Below are positions 1-9,000 of a DNA stretch of 64,000 nucleotides, piece after piece. Source of the stretch: Bacilli bacterium (GTDB lineage Bacteria > Bacillota_I > Bacilli_A > ML615J-28 > CAG-698); assembly GCA_017962745.1 (NCBI GenBank), contig JAGCUR010000014.1:25204-89203 (forward strand). Direction: 5' to 3'. The first letter of the stretch is position 1. Each line of letters opens with the position of its first letter. A program made the position numbers and the translations under genes. The notes under the pieces are model-generated. The model was not told the DNA's origin and made no database searches. It was given only the letters and a program-made list of their open reading frames with translations.

Positions 1-2
1 TT

Positions 3-836
3 GATTATCGTTACGTACCAACTCCACTTGTAGTTAGTAACCGTCTTAAAAATATTCATAGCATGATAACTAGCACTGATGAAAAAGAAGCGGGCTTAGA
101 AGTCATGAATGTGGACGGGGCTAAATATATCTTAAGCTTAATCAAAGAAAATCCAAATGTAGTGATTAACTATTTTACTGCTTTACCTAACATTCAGCGT
201 AAGATGTTTGATGGCTTAGCTAGTTTACTAGTTAAAGAAGGATTTGCGAAAGACAAGATTATAGATATCTTGCGTCATCAAATCAATATTTGTGATTTAG
301 GACTTGGATATTTCTATGAAGCTGATTACAATATCATCAATTATGATGAATATGGTAAACAGTTTGATCAAGACTTCTCTACTTGGGCAACTAATGTACT
401 TTTATGTAAAAAGAAGATTGTGATCTTAAGTAATAAGAGTGACTTAGATGTTATTCAAGATTTAAAGAGAACAAATGAAAACTTCTTTACGAAATATATT
501 AACCCTACTCCAGCTAAAATTAACGGCTTATCATCTTCAATTTTAGATAAACTGGCTACATCTTTAAAACGTAACAAATATGATGTAATTGGTAGTTATG
601 GTGATTTAAGCATGATTCTAGAAAAGAAGGGTCAAATATTTGTAGTACTATTATTTGTTAACCCTGAATCTAGTCACTTTGATATTTTGTCTGATTACCG
701 TGATTATTATCAAGCTAATGTGGATAAAGGAATTAATACATTTGTTATTTGGCTTGAAGATATTTATGAAGACTTTGAAAATGTGAAGAAAGACTTATTA
801 AATAAACTTAATGAAGCATCTAGCAAAAATAGTTAA
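3..836 (+). CDS. 3' part of a larger gene, possibly a helicase/nuclease C-terminus (partial)
   Basis: The reading frame is open to the left edge of the window, so the gene starts upstream; the first ATG in the window (63) has no ribosome-binding site and is probably internal. About 278 residues are visible. The last third (pattern YDVIGSYGDLSMIL, then a DYRDYYQANVDKGINTFVIW segment) resembles the small endonuclease-like domain at the end of some DUF4011/DUF3320-type superfamily I helicases, where a 'DRYR..Y...GI..YRIW' pattern is usual. That match is from memory and weak. No Walker motifs are visible because the front of the protein is missing. It could also be an unrelated hypothetical protein. 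Confidence 0.6.
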   Translation, partial: DYRYVPTPLVVSNRLKNIHSMITSTDEKEAGLEVMNVDGAKYILSLIKENPNVVINYFTALPNIQRKMFDGLASLLVKEGFAKDKIIDILRHQINICDLGLGYFYEADYNIINYDEYGKQFDQDFSTWATNVLLCKKKIVILSNKSDLDVIQDLKRTNENFFTKYINPTPAKINGLSSSILDKLATSLKRNKYDVIGSYGDLSMILEKKGQIFVVLLFVNPESSHFDILSDYRDYYQANVDKGINTFVIWLEDIYEDFENVKKDLLNKLNEASSKNS

Positions 837-893
837 TTGCAAAAAAGGATAAATTGTGATACGATTTTAATAGATGTTTAAGGAGATAATATT

Positions 894-1694
894 ATGTTTG
901 AAGAATTTATTGGAAAGATTGCTGATTATACAAATAATTATTCAGCTTGGGGAATTGTAAAACTAGCAGTTGATGCAGTTTTATCATTATTTATTTTATT
1001 CTTTATTGTAAGGTTATTTAAAGCTAAAACCCATAACAAGTGGCTATATGTCATAATGGTGGGAATCATTATTGCGGTAGTTGCAATTTATATTCTTCAA
1101 ATGAGTATGCTTTTAACAATCGTTAAGTTTTTAGCATTCTGGAGTTTAGGAGTATTACTTATCATCTACTCAACTGAAGTTCGAAGATTCTTTGAGAATA
1201 ACTTCCATAATGCGCGTATCTCCACTCCACAAGTAACTGAAGCAGAAAAGAAAGAATTAATTAATGTCTTAACACGTACAGCTAGCTGGTTATCAAAAAG
1301 AAAAGTTGGTGCCCTAATTACGATTGAAAGAGAAGATAGCTTAACAAGTATTATTGAAAAAGCGATTCAAATCAATGGTGTAATTACCGAAGAATTACTT
1401 ACTACTATCTTCACAGTTGGTACAGCAACTCACGATGGTGCGGTTATTATTAGAAACAATAAGATCATGTGTGCCGCTGCTTACTTACCATCAACTGATA
1501 AATATGACTTACCAAAATCACTTGGTTCTCGTCATAGAGCAGCTATTGGTTTAAGTGAAAGATATGATGCCTTAACAATTGTTGTTTCTGAAGAAACTGG
1601 AAATATTTCCATTACAATTGATGGTTCAATTAGCCAAGGTATTTCAATTGAAAAATTAACAGATGCGCTAGAGAGATATATTTCTGTTAAGTAA
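894..1694 (+). CDS. cdaA: Diadenylate cyclase CdaA (DacA), membrane-bound
   Basis: It makes cyclic di-AMP from two ATP at the cytoplasmic membrane and so controls potassium and osmotic balance and wall homeostasis. The 266-residue length is normal for CdaA. Three membrane segments lie at about 24-41, 52-70 and 76-92, followed by a DAC domain with the two catalytic motifs DGA (181-183) and RHR (213-215). An AAGGAGA ribosome-binding site sits about 9 bases before the ATG. In many Bacillota cdaA is followed by cdaR and glmM; neither is here, and the next gene is a transporter after a terminator. The assignment is secure from the motifs and topology. Confidence 0.96.
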   Translation: MFEEFIGKIADYTNNYSAWGIVKLAVDAVLSLFILFFIVRLFKAKTHNKWLYVIMVGIIIAVVAIYILQMSMLLTIVKFLAFWSLGVLLIIYSTEVRRFFENNFHNARISTPQVTEAEKKELINVLTRTASWLSKRKVGALITIEREDSLTSIIEKAIQINGVITEELLTTIFTVGTATHDGAVIIRNNKIMCAAAYLPSTDKYDLPKSLGSRHRAAIGLSERYDALTIVVSEETGNISITIDGSISQGISIEKLTDALERYISVK

Positions 1695-1700
1695 ATAATT

Positions 1701-1732
1701 AAATACACCTCTAAACAAGGTGTATTTTATTA
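1701..1732 (+). terminator. Intrinsic terminator after cdaA
   Basis: A perfect 10-bp stem (AAATACACCT / AGGTGTATTT, 1701-1710 with 1718-1727) has a 7-base loop and is followed by a T-rich run. Confidence 0.85.
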
Positions 1733-1747
1733 TTGATGGAGGCTTAA

Positions 1748-3178
1748 ATGGAATCTAAAGTAAATAAGAAATTAATAAATATTTCTACCCATACATTTAT
1801 TGTGGCACTAGTGATGCTAGCAGCCCTTATGGTCTTTGCGATCATCTTGACTTATGTAATTCCAAGAGGTGAATATAGCGTAATCATCCAAGATGGAGAG
1901 GAAATAATCGATTACACAAGTTATCATCGATTGGATGATGTGAAAGGTATTAATATCTTTAAAGGGCTATTTGCCCCGATATTACTACTAGCTTCAAGCG
2001 ATGGAATCAGTGTCATAATGTTATCTATCTTCCTAGTAGTAATCGCTGCTTGCTTTCAAGCAATGAACGATTGTGCTGGAATTAAAGTAATTGTAAAGCG
2101 AATTGTTAATCGTTTTAGTAATAAACGCTTTATCTTGATGTGTGTAATATCGCTAATCTTTATGCTCTTTGGAGCAATGCTAGGTTTATTTGAAGAGATG
2201 CTAACGCTCTTGCCAATTGTAGCGATGGTTGCAATATCGGTTGGATATGATTCATTTACTGGCTTTTTAGTATCGATTGTATCTTGTGGATTCGGGTTTG
2301 CATCAGCTATCACTAATCCGTTTACGGTATTATTTGCTTCCAAGATTGTAGATGTTAATCCGCTAATAAATGGCTGGTACCGTGTTATTATCTTTATCGT
2401 AATGTATATGTTACTTGTTGTCTGGATTTATTTTTACACGCGTAAAATTGCAAAAGATCCAACCAAATCACTAACTTATGATAATGATTTAGATATTAAA
2501 GCTGATATGCAAGAAGCTAGAGTCATTAAAGATGAAAAGAAGATTTTCTTAAGCTACATCATTTTCTTTAGTGTCGTATTAGTTACTATCTTTTGTTTCT
2601 CTTTAATTAGTGCTCTTCGCGACTATACAGTTGTAGCATTGATTGCAGTATTTTTAATCGGTGGCTTTATTGCGAGTCTAGTCGCTACATCAAACTTGCG
2701 TAAGACTGCTACATCATTTGGTAGAGGTGCCCTAAGTGCCCTACCAACGATTGCTTTTATATTACTAGCATCATCAATTAAATATATACTTGTGGAAGGA
2801 AGAGTCATTGCCACAATCTCTAATAGCATCAATGATGCATTAAGGACATCTAACCCATACTTAATTGCTTTGATTTTGTTTGGTATTGTTTTGATATTAG
2901 AATTCTTTATCTCATCTTCAACTGCTAAAGCCATCTTCGTTATGAGCATTTTATCAGTCTTAACTCTTGGCTTAACTAAAGAAACATTAGTATTAATTTA
3001 TACATTTGGTGATGGATATACTAACTTACTATTCCCAACAAGCCCAGTATTATTAATCGGGTTATCGATGATTGGGGTATCATACTTTAAGTGGCTTAAG
3101 AAAAGCTGGCTATTATTTATTATTACATTTGTCTTAGTTATTGGCTTTTTAGCGCTAGCTATACTAATTGGATATTAG
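1748..3178 (+). CDS. YfcC/DcuC-family carboxylate or amino-acid permease
   Basis: A 476-residue polytopic membrane protein with about 11-12 hydrophobic segments. An N-terminal segment ends in IPRGEY and the motif ITNPFTVLFA lies near residue 190; both are typical of the YfcC (AbgT/DcuC-like, IT superfamily) transporters. Family members move C4-dicarboxylates or basic amino acids and the substrate cannot be told from sequence. A GGAGG ribosome-binding site (within GATGGAGGC) precedes the ATG. It is separated from cdaA by a terminator and from the next gene by 9 bases, with an AGGAGG site between, so it is probably co-transcribed with the DUF218 gene. Confidence 0.85.
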   Translation: MESKVNKKLINISTHTFIVALVMLAALMVFAIILTYVIPRGEYSVIIQDGEEIIDYTSYHRLDDVKGINIFKGLFAPILLLASSDGISVIMLSIFLVVIAACFQAMNDCAGIKVIVKRIVNRFSNKRFILMCVISLIFMLFGAMLGLFEEMLTLLPIVAMVAISVGYDSFTGFLVSIVSCGFGFASAITNPFTVLFASKIVDVNPLINGWYRVIIFIVMYMLLVVWIYFYTRKIAKDPTKSLTYDNDLDIKADMQEARVIKDEKKIFLSYIIFFSVVLVTIFCFSLISALRDYTVVALIAVFLIGGFIASLVATSNLRKTATSFGRGALSALPTIAFILLASSIKYILVEGRVIATISNSINDALRTSNPYLIALILFGIVLILEFFISSSTAKAIFVMSILSVLTLGLTKETLVLIYTFGDGYTNLLFPTSPVLLIGLSMIGVSYFKWLKKSWLLFIITFVLVIGFLALAILIGY

Positions 3179-3187
3179 GAGGAAAAC

Positions 3188-3613
3188 ATGAGAATAGGTA
3201 TAATTTTAGGATATCGCTTAAACGATGATGGATCTAGAACTGCTCGTCTTGATAAAAGATGTGACTTAGCTATTAAATACGACAAGCTTTACGGTCTTGA
3301 TAAACTAATCGTATCAGGCGGAGTAGCTAACCCATATACGACAATTTCAGAAGCTCAAGCGATGGAAGACTATTTAGTTGAACACGGATTTCCGCTAGAT
3401 AAGATTATAAAAGAAGAACAAGCTAAAACAACTTGGGATAATATGTATTATGGTATGCAAATAGCAAGAAGCTTAGGGGTTGATGCAGTAGTCATCATCA
3501 CTACATATGATCATTACCTTCTTTATTACAACACAGTTAAGATTTGTGCGGAAGCAATTAACGATCCAAATATAAATATGATTTTATATGTGGATACAGT
3601 ATATATGGACTAA
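3188..3613 (+). CDS. DUF218 (YdcF/SanA/ElyC-like) protein
   Basis: A 141-residue single-domain protein. It has the DUF218 layout: an N-terminal strand IGIILGYRL, a central VSGG (near residue 43), then a SEA-xxM segment and an ITTYDHY segment. DUF218 proteins form a Rossmann-like fold and several act in envelope or cofactor metabolism, but their chemistry is mostly unknown. Most DUF218 proteins carry a membrane anchor; this one has none and is likely cytosolic. The start is supported by AGGAGG 7 bases upstream and by the 9-base gap from the permease. Confidence 0.8.
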   Translation: MRIGIILGYRLNDDGSRTARLDKRCDLAIKYDKLYGLDKLIVSGGVANPYTTISEAQAMEDYLVEHGFPLDKIIKEEQAKTTWDNMYYGMQIARSLGVDAVVIITTYDHYLLYYNTVKICAEAINDPNINMILYVDTVYMD

Positions 3614-3640
3614 AAGGAGCAAAATGCTCCTTTTATTTTT
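3612..3640 (+). terminator. Intrinsic terminator
   Basis: AAAAGGAGCA pairs with TGCTCCTTTT (3612-3621 with 3625-3634) around an AAA loop, followed by a T-rich run. The stem begins within the stop codon of the DUF218 gene. Confidence 0.9.
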
Positions 3641-3647
3641 TATGATA

Positions 3648-3676
3648 TTGTATCAAAGGTTATTCTTTGATATAAT
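3648..3676 (+). promoter_or_regulatory. Promoter of ackA operon
   Basis: -35 TTGTAT (3648-3653), 17-base spacer, -10 TATAAT (3671-3676) with a preceding TGA that makes it an extended -10. It lies 29 bases before the ackA ATG. The same TTGTAT / 17 / TGTTATAAT layout recurs before the gene at 13634. Confidence 0.8.
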
Positions 3677-3704
3677 GGATTAGAAGATAAATGAGGTGAA
3701 TAAT

Positions 3705-4901
3705 ATGAGTGTTAAAGTTATGGCAGTTAATGCCGGAAGTTCTTCTTTAAAATTTAAATTATTTGAAATGCCAGCAGAAACTGTAATCACAGATGGCGTT
3801 GTAGAAAGAATTGGATTAGAAGATGCTTACTTTACTATTAGAGTAAACGGAGAAAAGAAAAAACAAGTATTACCAATTAAAGATCATGGTGTAGCTGTAC
3901 AAATGTTACTTGATGCTTTAATTAGTGAACATATCGTTAACGATATTAGCGAAATTAAAGGTGTTGGTCACCGTATCGTGCAAGGTGGTTGGTACTTTGA
4001 TGATTCAGTATTAGTTGATGATGAAGTAATTAGAAAGATTGATGAGTTATGCGATTTAGCACCACTTCACAATCCGGCCCACTTAATCGGTATTAGAGCA
4101 TTTATGAATGCTTTACCAGGGGTTCCTAATATTACAGTATTTGATACATCATTCCACCAATCGATGTCAGAAGAATCATTCATGTATGCTATTCCTTATG
4201 AATGGTATGAAAAATACCACATTAGAAAATATGGTGCTCATGGAACTAGCCACAAATATGTTGCTAATAGATGTGCTGCCTTAATTGGTAAACCAGTAGA
4301 AGAGCTAAAGATCGTTACTTGCCACTTAGGAAATGGCGCAAGCTTATGCGCTATTGAGAATGGTTTGTGCAAAGATACATCAATGGGCTTAACTCCACTT
4401 GAAGGTATTCCAATGGGAACTAGAAGTGGTAACTTAGATCCAACAGTTGTAAGTTACATCTGCAATAAGCTTAACTTAAATGCTACTGAAGTAGTAAATA
4501 TGTTAAATAAAAAATCAGGATATTTAGGCGTTAGCGGTGTATCTAACGATTCACGTGACTTAGAAGCTGCTATGGCAGCTGGTAATGATCGCGCCCGCCT
4601 TGCTCTAGATATTCAATATAAACGTATCGCTGATTATATTGGTAGTTACTATGTACTTCTAGGTGGAATCGATGCTATCGTATTCACAGCTGGAATTGGA
4701 GAAAACTCTCCGAGATGCCGCCAGCAAGTAGTTAGGCGCCTTGGTGTTTTAGGTGTTAAGATCGATGAAGAAAAGAATAATGTTCGCGGTGAAGAAATTC
4801 TAATCTCTACACCTGATTCAAAAATCAAAGTATTCATTATCCCAACTGATGAAGAATTAGTAATCGCAAGAGACGTTATGCGTCTAGCTCATATTAAATA
4901 A
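3705..4901 (+). CDS. ackA: Acetate kinase
   Basis: It interconverts acetyl phosphate + ADP and acetate + ATP, the energy-yielding end step of acetate fermentation. The 398 residues match the family. Hallmarks are the N-terminal phosphate loop VNAGSSSLKFKL (residues 8-19), GAHGTSHKYV in the middle, the SGNLDPT segment and the FTAGIGENS motif near the C-terminus. A GTG at 3696 would add three residues, but it lies inside the GAGGTG ribosome-binding site, so the ATG at 3705 is the better start. No pta is adjacent. The following DUF1292 gene starts 1 base after the stop, so it is translationally close. Confidence 0.97.
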   Translation: MSVKVMAVNAGSSSLKFKLFEMPAETVITDGVVERIGLEDAYFTIRVNGEKKKQVLPIKDHGVAVQMLLDALISEHIVNDISEIKGVGHRIVQGGWYFDDSVLVDDEVIRKIDELCDLAPLHNPAHLIGIRAFMNALPGVPNITVFDTSFHQSMSEESFMYAIPYEWYEKYHIRKYGAHGTSHKYVANRCAALIGKPVEELKIVTCHLGNGASLCAIENGLCKDTSMGLTPLEGIPMGTRSGNLDPTVVSYICNKLNLNATEVVNMLNKKSGYLGVSGVSNDSRDLEAAMAAGNDRARLALDIQYKRIADYIGSYYVLLGGIDAIVFTAGIGENSPRCRQQVVRRLGVLGVKIDEEKNNVRGEEILISTPDSKIKVFIIPTDEELVIARDVMRLAHIK

Positions 4902-4902
4902 T

Positions 4903-5175
4903 ATGGCTGATGAATATTTAAAACTTGTTAGTCCAGCCGGTGTTGCTGTTGATTTTTTAGAAATCGCTACAATCTATCTAGGTACATCAAAATATATAAT
5001 TGTGCAACCAGCAAAATTATTTGATGGCATGGAAGAAGATGAAGCGTTTGTTTATAAAGTAACAAAGAATAAAAATCGTCAAAACAAATATGAATTAGTT
5101 TTGGATGATGAGATAATCGATAAAGTATTTATCGAATACAATAAATTACTTGATGAAGAAGAAGGAGAAGACTAA
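4903..5175 (+). CDS. DUF1292 (YrzB-like) protein
   Basis: A 90-residue acidic protein with the DUF1292 pattern: a short strand [17 protein letters not shown], a 'KYIIVQPA' strand, then an acidic tail 'DEEEGED'. The family is widespread in Bacillota and has no settled function. It sits between ackA and rubrerythrin, and its stop overlaps the rubrerythrin start by one base (TAATG), so all three genes are likely one operon. Confidence 0.75.
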   Translation: MADEYLKLVSPAGVAVDFLEIATIYLGTSKYIIVQPAKLFDGMEEDEAFVYKVTKNKNRQNKYELVLDDEIIDKVFIEYNKLLDEEEGED

Positions 5176-5708
5176 TGGAATTAAAAGGATCAAGAACAGA
5201 AAAGAATTTACAAATCGCATTTGCTGGTGAAAGCCAAGCTAGAAATAAATATACATATTTTGCTTCAAAAGCTAAAAAAGATGGCTTTGTTCAAATCGCT
5301 AACATTTTTGAAGAAACTGCTAATAATGAAAAAGAACATGCAAAACTTTGGTTTAAAGCATTAGGCGGCATTGGTGATACAAAAGAAAACTTACTAGCAG
5401 CTGCGGAAGGTGAAAACTACGAATGGACAGAAATGTACAAAGAATTCGCCCAAGTTGCTCGTGAAGAAGGATTTGATAAGATCGCTGCTCAATTCGAAGG
5501 TGTAGCATTAATTGAAAAAAGACATGAAGAAAGATATCGTAAATTACTTGCTAACGTAGAAGGTGGCTTAGTATTTAGTAAAGATGGCGATACTATTTGG
5601 GAATGTGCTAACTGTGGTCACATTCACATTGGTAAAGAAGCTCCGCTAGTTTGCCCAGTTTGTGCTCATCCTCAAGCATATTTCTTTATTTCAAATAATA
5701 ATTTCTAA
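5175..5708 (+). CDS. rbr: Rubrerythrin
   Basis: A peroxide-reducing di-iron protein protecting anaerobes from oxidative stress. The 177 residues hold a four-helix ferritin-like domain with ExxH iron ligands (E52-H55 and E114-H117, plus E19), then a C-terminal rubredoxin-like iron site with Cys144, Cys147, Cys160 and Cys163 spaced CxxC-12-CxxC. The order (di-iron then rubredoxin) is that of classic rubrerythrin. It is the last soluble gene of the ackA-DUF1292-rbr cluster; the next gene follows after 2 bases. Its presence supports an anaerobic host. Confidence 0.95.
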   Translation: MELKGSRTEKNLQIAFAGESQARNKYTYFASKAKKDGFVQIANIFEETANNEKEHAKLWFKALGGIGDTKENLLAAAEGENYEWTEMYKEFAQVAREEGFDKIAAQFEGVALIEKRHEERYRKLLANVEGGLVFSKDGDTIWECANCGHIHIGKEAPLVCPVCAHPQAYFFISNNNF

Positions 5709-5710
5709 TA

Positions 5711-6565
5711 ATGAAAAGTAATAGATTATTTAGCTTTATAGTTGTGATAGCAATCTATGCTATCACAATTATTTTAGGAATCATCCTTTACAACTACCTA
5801 AATTTCCATTATTTAGTTAATCTTTTAATTAGTGATGTTGTTTGCACAATCGTCGTTTTTATCTTTAGTTTAATCTTTAAAAACGCATCTTGTTATGATC
5901 CATACTGGAGTGTAGCCCCAGTTGTAGTGATTATTGCTTTATGCACTAAAACTAGCCTAAATACCCCGATAATTTTAGCCACAATCGCAATAATTATATG
6001 GGGCCTACGATTAACGCTCAATTGGGCATACACATTTAAGGGCTTAAATTTTGAGGACTGGCGTTATGTGATGTTAAGAGAAAAAACTAAAAAGTTTTAT
6101 CCAATCATTAACTTTTTAGGAATTCATCTTTTCCCAACCCTTGTTGTGTATTTTTGTATGATTCCTTTCGTATCCTTATTCTATATGGATGCAAAGATGA
6201 ATGTGTTTAGTTATATTTGCTTTGGCTTGTTGCTACTAGCTCCACTAATTGAAGGAGTAGCAGACATCCAAATGCATAACTTTAGGAAAAAACAAACTCA
6301 CACTTTTATTAGGGTTGGTTTATGGAAATATTCGCGTCATCCTAATTATTTAGGTGAGATTTTAATGTGGATTGCGATGGGGCTATATGCAATTTCTTGC
6401 ATCGGCTTTAGATGGTATTTTTTAGTAGGAGCAATTATTAATACGTTAATGTTCTTATTTATCTCAATCCCAATGGCTGAAAACCATCAACGCGAAAGAA
6501 AACCAGGATTTGAGGAATACAAAAGCCAAACTAGATACTTAATCCCTTTAAAGAAATTTAAATAG
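5711..6565 (+). CDS. DUF1295-family membrane protein (steroid 5-alpha-reductase-like)
   Basis: A 284-residue protein with about 7-8 membrane segments and the C-terminal signature of the DUF1295/ICMT-like superfamily: GLWKYSRHPNYLGEILMW near residue 208, then a charged tail with PMAENHQRERKPGFEEYK. The RHPNY motif binds NADPH or SAM in characterised relatives; whether this is a reductase or methyltransferase is unknown. It starts 2 bases after rbr, has no strong ribosome-binding site of its own, and ends at a strong terminator, so it is the last gene of the ackA operon. Confidence 0.8.
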   Translation: MKSNRLFSFIVVIAIYAITIILGIILYNYLNFHYLVNLLISDVVCTIVVFIFSLIFKNASCYDPYWSVAPVVVIIALCTKTSLNTPIILATIAIIIWGLRLTLNWAYTFKGLNFEDWRYVMLREKTKKFYPIINFLGIHLFPTLVVYFCMIPFVSLFYMDAKMNVFSYICFGLLLLAPLIEGVADIQMHNFRKKQTHTFIRVGLWKYSRHPNYLGEILMWIAMGLYAISCIGFRWYFLVGAIINTLMFLFISIPMAENHQRERKPGFEEYKSQTRYLIPLKKFK

Positions 6566-6593
6566 CATATCACGGCAGTGATATGCTTTTTTT
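6564..6593 (+). terminator. Intrinsic terminator of the ackA operon
   Basis: AGCATATCAC pairs with GTGATATGCT (6564-6573 with 6578-6587) around GGCA, followed by a T run. Confidence 0.9.
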
Positions 6594-6601
6594 AAAAAAT
6601 G

Positions 6602-6610
6602 TGGTATAAT
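6602..6610 (+). promoter_or_regulatory. Extended -10 promoter of the ABC exporter operon
   Basis: TGGTATAAT lies 29 bases before the ABC gene. No good -35 is visible because the preceding terminator occupies that place. A 22-base stretch around it (6596-6617) recurs exactly before the Fic gene at 51495-51516. Confidence 0.7.
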
Positions 6611-6638
6611 GGTATAGATTTGTATTTGGGAGGCAAAT

Positions 6639-7361
6639 ATGTTAGAGATTTGTAATTTAGTGAAAGTATATAATGGCGACTTTAGAGCAGTTGATGATGT
6701 CAGCTTGACAATTGGTGATGGAGAAATCTTTGGCTTCATCGGACCAAATGGAGCTGGTAAGACAACTACAATCAAATCTGTTGTTGGTCTAATTGAATTT
6801 GAAGGTGGATCAATTAGTTTTGATGGGCTAGATGTTGCTAAAAACAGAAACAAAGTTAAAGAAAAAATAGCATACATCCCTGATAACCCAGAAATTTATG
6901 ATAACTTAACTGGTATTCAATATCTTAACTTTATCGGTGATATTTGTAGCCTTGAAAAAGACGCTCGCTTAAAAGATATTGAAAAATATGCGGATATGTT
7001 TGGCATTACTAAAAACTTAGGTGATTTAGTATCTTCATATTCTCATGGTATGAAACAAAAACTAGCTTTAATTAGTGCCTTTATTAGGCATCCAAAACTT
7101 TTAATCTTAGACGAACCATTCGTTGGCTTAGATCCTAAAGCAAGCCACGATGTAAAGGAAGTTATGAAAAAGATGTGTGAAGAGGGAAATTCAGTATTCT
7201 TCTCAACACATGTTTTGGAAGTAGCTGAAAAATTATGTGACAAAGTAGCAATTATTAATCATGGTAAGATTGTGGCAAGTGGAACGATGGAAGAAGTAAA
7301 AGGTTCTTCAAGTCTAGAAGAAGTATTCTTATCAATTGCATCTAAGCAAGAGGAAGAATAA
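6639..7361 (+). CDS. ABC transporter ATP-binding protein
   Basis: A 240-residue nucleotide-binding domain. Walker A is GPNGAGKT (residues 35-42), the Q loop follows, the signature segment is SYSHGMKQK, Walker B with catalytic Glu is LLILDEP, and the switch His is in STHVLE. This DrrA/YhaQ-like type drives export or membrane remodelling with a separate permease. Its stop overlaps the ATG of the permease gene at 7361 by one base, so the pair is translationally coupled. The substrate is not visible. Confidence 0.93.
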   Translation: MLEICNLVKVYNGDFRAVDDVSLTIGDGEIFGFIGPNGAGKTTTIKSVVGLIEFEGGSISFDGLDVAKNRNKVKEKIAYIPDNPEIYDNLTGIQYLNFIGDICSLEKDARLKDIEKYADMFGITKNLGDLVSSYSHGMKQKLALISAFIRHPKLLILDEPFVGLDPKASHDVKEVMKKMCEEGNSVFFSTHVLEVAEKLCDKVAIINHGKIVASGTMEEVKGSSSLEEVFLSIASKQEEE

Positions 7362-8986
7362 TGAAGAAGTTTTTTACACTTTTAAAAGTTGATTTAATCA
7401 ACGGTTTTTCTTTGAATAAAAACTTAAACAAGAAAAACCGTAAAGCTAACAAAGGTTCTAGCATGGGATTAATGATATTTATCGTAGCGATGTTTTTAAT
7501 AATGTCATTTTCTTATGCATTTATGATTTATGGTTTAGCAAGTGGTGCTGATAGACCAGACTTACTTTTAGTATATGGAGTAGCAGTTGGCGTGATTGTA
7601 ACTCTAATGATGACATTTGCTAACGCTTATGGAACGTTATTTAAATCGCGTGATTTTGAGTTGCTTACTAGCTTACCAGTTAGCTCGCGCACTGTTGTTG
7701 CTAGTAAAGTAGCATCACTTACAATTGTCGGTTATGCGTTCTTTGCGCTTATGTATGTTCCAGCGCTAATTATGTATTTTATTATTGAAGGAGTTAGCGT
7801 AGTATCGCTATTTGTTTCAATTGTAGTTTTATTATTGGGACCATTACTAGTAACTAGTTTATGTAGCTTAGTAGCTTACATTATCGGAAGAATCGTATCG
7901 CGTTTTAAAAACAAAAACACGATCTCTACCATTTTATATGTAATCTTCACGATTGCTTTAATCATAGGTATTTATGCGATCAACTTCACAATGCCGCATA
8001 CTGAAGATGTAGCAGTGTTACAAGCATATGCGGATAACTTGTATAAAGTATTTACTACCATTTATCCGGTAACTAAAGTTGTCGTACAAGCGATGTATGG
8101 AAACCTACTTTACTTATTATTCTATGTAGCATTAATGGTAGTACCTTATATCTTATTTGTTATCATCATTGGTAATAAATATGTTTATATCAACACCCAT
8201 GCGAAAGATTCATATAAGACTAGTAACTATGATATTTCTAAAGAAAAGAATAATAAAACAAGAGGCTTACTTAAGACTTTACTTCAAAAAGAATTTAAGA
8301 CATTAGTAGCTACCCCAGTTTATCTAACTAATGTAGTTATTGGACCGGTAATGAGTGTTGCGGTTATTATCTTTACAGCTTATATGCTAAGATATCAAAT
8401 CGGACCAGCAACAGGCGAAGCCGTTAATGCTACTTATGTAATATCTGTAAATATAGTATGTGCAATAACTTTATTTGTATCAGGAATTGCGCCTGCTTCA
8501 GGTTGCTCTATTTCAATGGAAGGAAAGAGATTCTGGATCATTAAGAGCTTACCAATTGATGCAAATAAATATATTAGATCTAAACTTCTATTTAGTTATT
8601 TATTGATGGGACCAGTAATGATTATTGCAAGTGTGGTAGCTAGTATTATTGTTCAAGCAAATTGGTTAGATTTTATTTGCATCATCCTCGTTCCTCAGAT
8701 TGCCGCAATGCTATACTCGCTAATCGGTTTACTTTTAAATTTGAAGTTTTATAATCTTGAATGGGATAATCCAACGCAAGCGGTTAAACAAGGAGCAAAT
8801 GTCGTGTTACCAATGTTAATCGATTTTGGTATCTTTGGTCATTTGGCAGCGCTAGTTGCAGTAGGTATTATTTTTGAAATAAGCCTTACTTGGGCAGTTT
8901 TAATCGCTGTTAGCATTCTATGTTTAGTATTCTATTTGATTATCAGAAAGCATGGCGTTAGTCTTTACAATAAGATAGCTGCCTAA
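7361..8986 (+). CDS. ABC exporter permease
   Basis: A 541-residue polytopic protein with about 12 hydrophobic segments, in the pattern of large two-gene ABC exporters of Bacillota. After a basic N-terminus the first segment starts near residue 36. The ORF is directly coupled to the ATPase upstream. A conserved-looking soluble segment FKSRDFELLTSLPVSSR (near residue 90) corresponds to the coupling region seen in this family. The exported substrate is unknown; members have been linked to antibiotic peptide resistance or lipid handling. Confidence 0.85.
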   Translation: MKKFFTLLKVDLINGFSLNKNLNKKNRKANKGSSMGLMIFIVAMFLIMSFSYAFMIYGLASGADRPDLLLVYGVAVGVIVTLMMTFANAYGTLFKSRDFELLTSLPVSSRTVVASKVASLTIVGYAFFALMYVPALIMYFIIEGVSVVSLFVSIVVLLLGPLLVTSLCSLVAYIIGRIVSRFKNKNTISTILYVIFTIALIIGIYAINFTMPHTEDVAVLQAYADNLYKVFTTIYPVTKVVVQAMYGNLLYLLFYVALMVVPYILFVIIIGNKYVYINTHAKDSYKTSNYDISKEKNNKTRGLLKTLLQKEFKTLVATPVYLTNVVIGPVMSVAVIIFTAYMLRYQIGPATGEAVNATYVISVNIVCAITLFVSGIAPASGCSISMEGKRFWIIKSLPIDANKYIRSKLLFSYLLMGPVMIIASVVASIIVQANWLDFICIILVPQIAAMLYSLIGLLLNLKFYNLEWDNPTQAVKQGANVVLPMLIDFGIFGHLAALVAVGIIFEISLTWAVLIAVSILCLVFYLIIRKHGVSLYNKIAA

Positions 8987-9000
8987 ATATAGGTGATAAT

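Noticed and set aside
3696..3704. GTG start for ackA three codons upstream
   Set aside because: It overlaps the GAGGTG ribosome-binding site and the family starts at the later ATG.
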